A DNA stretch of 22,080 nucleotides from positions 1 to 22,080 of the forward strand of contig QIHU01000766.1 of NCBI GenBank assembly GCA_003231035.1, given 5' to 3'. The notes below the pieces were generated by a model, which saw only the letters and a program-made list of their open reading frames with translations, did no database searches and was not told where the DNA came from. The position numbers and the translations under genes were made by a program. Every line of letters begins with the position of its first letter. Position 1 is the stretch's first letter. Below, in pieces: positions 21,839 through 22,080 of the stretch. This DNA comes from Acidobacteriota bacterium. GTDB taxonomy: Bacteria; Acidobacteriota; Thermoanaerobaculia; Multivoradales; SZUA-115.

Positions 21839-22080
21839 TCATTGGTTGGCACCTGCCGGCGCTGGGATGGCTGGATCGTGCAGGGCGACGACACCGGGTA
21901 GCGCCTTGCCGGCGAGCAGTTCGAGCGAGGCGCCGCCGCCGGTTGAGACGTGACCGACTTGGTCCGCGACCCCCGCCGCTTTGGCGGCGGCGACCGTCTC
22001 ACCGCCGCCCAGGACGGTGAAGCCGGGGCACGAAGCGATCGCCCGCGCGATCGCTTCGGTTCCGGCGGCGAAGTGCGGTT
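21839..22080 (-). CDS. pgk: Phosphoglycerate kinase, C-terminal fragment
   Basis: The frame enters from the right edge and ends at TGA (21839-21841). Visible residues include PGFTVLGGGETVAAAKAAG and VGHVSTGGGASLELLAGK, followed by LPGVVAL. These are the nucleotide-binding C-terminal signatures of phosphoglycerate kinase, which makes ATP from 1,3-bisphosphoglycerate. After the usual end (PGVVAL) the protein carries about 14 extra residues rich in Ala and Pro (HDPAIPAPAGANQ). The stop overlaps an ATG in frame with tpiA, which supports an operon. Confidence 0.95.
   Translation of the reverse strand, partial: PHFAAGTEAIARAIASCPGFTVLGGGETVAAAKAAGVADQVGHVSTGGGASLELLAGKALPGVVALHDPAIPAPAGANQ

Overview
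The window looks like a chromosomal stretch of a GC-rich, Gram-negative bacterium, most likely an Acidobacteriota (Thermoanaerobaculia-like) lineage. This is an inference. It rests on a complete bacillithiol gene set in a genome that also carries a predicted outer-membrane barrel fragment, type IV pilin-like and ComEA-like proteins, SecG and YidD, on GC-rich codon use, and on the overall gene style. No rRNA or other decisive marker is present. Most genes are housekeeping. I see no phage, transposase, CRISPR array or defence island.

Layout. 1-1745 (minus): a membrane-anchored protein fragment and two tandem signal peptidase I paralogs. 1746-2271: a gene-free stretch full of dyads and predicted stem-loops, leading into a secreted ComEA-like protein that ends in a strong terminator. 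Next (plus) come a GspH/FimT-like prepilin with a Cys-Arg repeat in its leader, and CutA. A trans-sulfuration enzyme (minus) converges on cutA, and mtnA (plus) diverges from it. 6275-6628 is tmRNA. 6734-8546 (minus) is a compact operon: small membrane protein, DusB, two-TM protein. 8606-13898 (plus) holds a methyltransferase, bshC, an HU-family protein, bshB1, bshA, a short ORF and yidD. 14024-17013 (plus) holds an atypical ketoacyl synthase with a long insert and an M14 aspartoacylase/AstE-like hydrolase. 17014-19732 holds a broken outer-membrane barrel gene, a DUF971 protein, mobA and a secreted cyclophilin. 19733-22080 (minus) is the end of a pgk-tpiA-secG operon followed by tRNA-Leu(GAG) and a conserved-looking unknown gene.

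How the genes work together. BshA (glycosyltransferase), BshB1 (deacetylase) and BshC (cysteine ligase) make up the whole bacillithiol pathway. The trans-sulfuration enzyme may supply cysteine to it, and mtnA recycles methylthioribose. The signal peptidases, SecG and YidD serve protein export and membrane insertion. Pgk and TpiA are glycolytic.

The most unusual signal is a pair of about 250-nt repeats, at 17014-17264 and 19461-19707. Each begins right at the stop codon of a plus-strand gene and lies in a convergent intergenic region. Each contains the same 75-77 nt three-stem hairpin. Its stems differ between the copies by compensatory base-pair changes, while several of its loop sequences are identical. 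This is direct evidence for a conserved structured RNA or DNA element. I cannot assign it to a named family.
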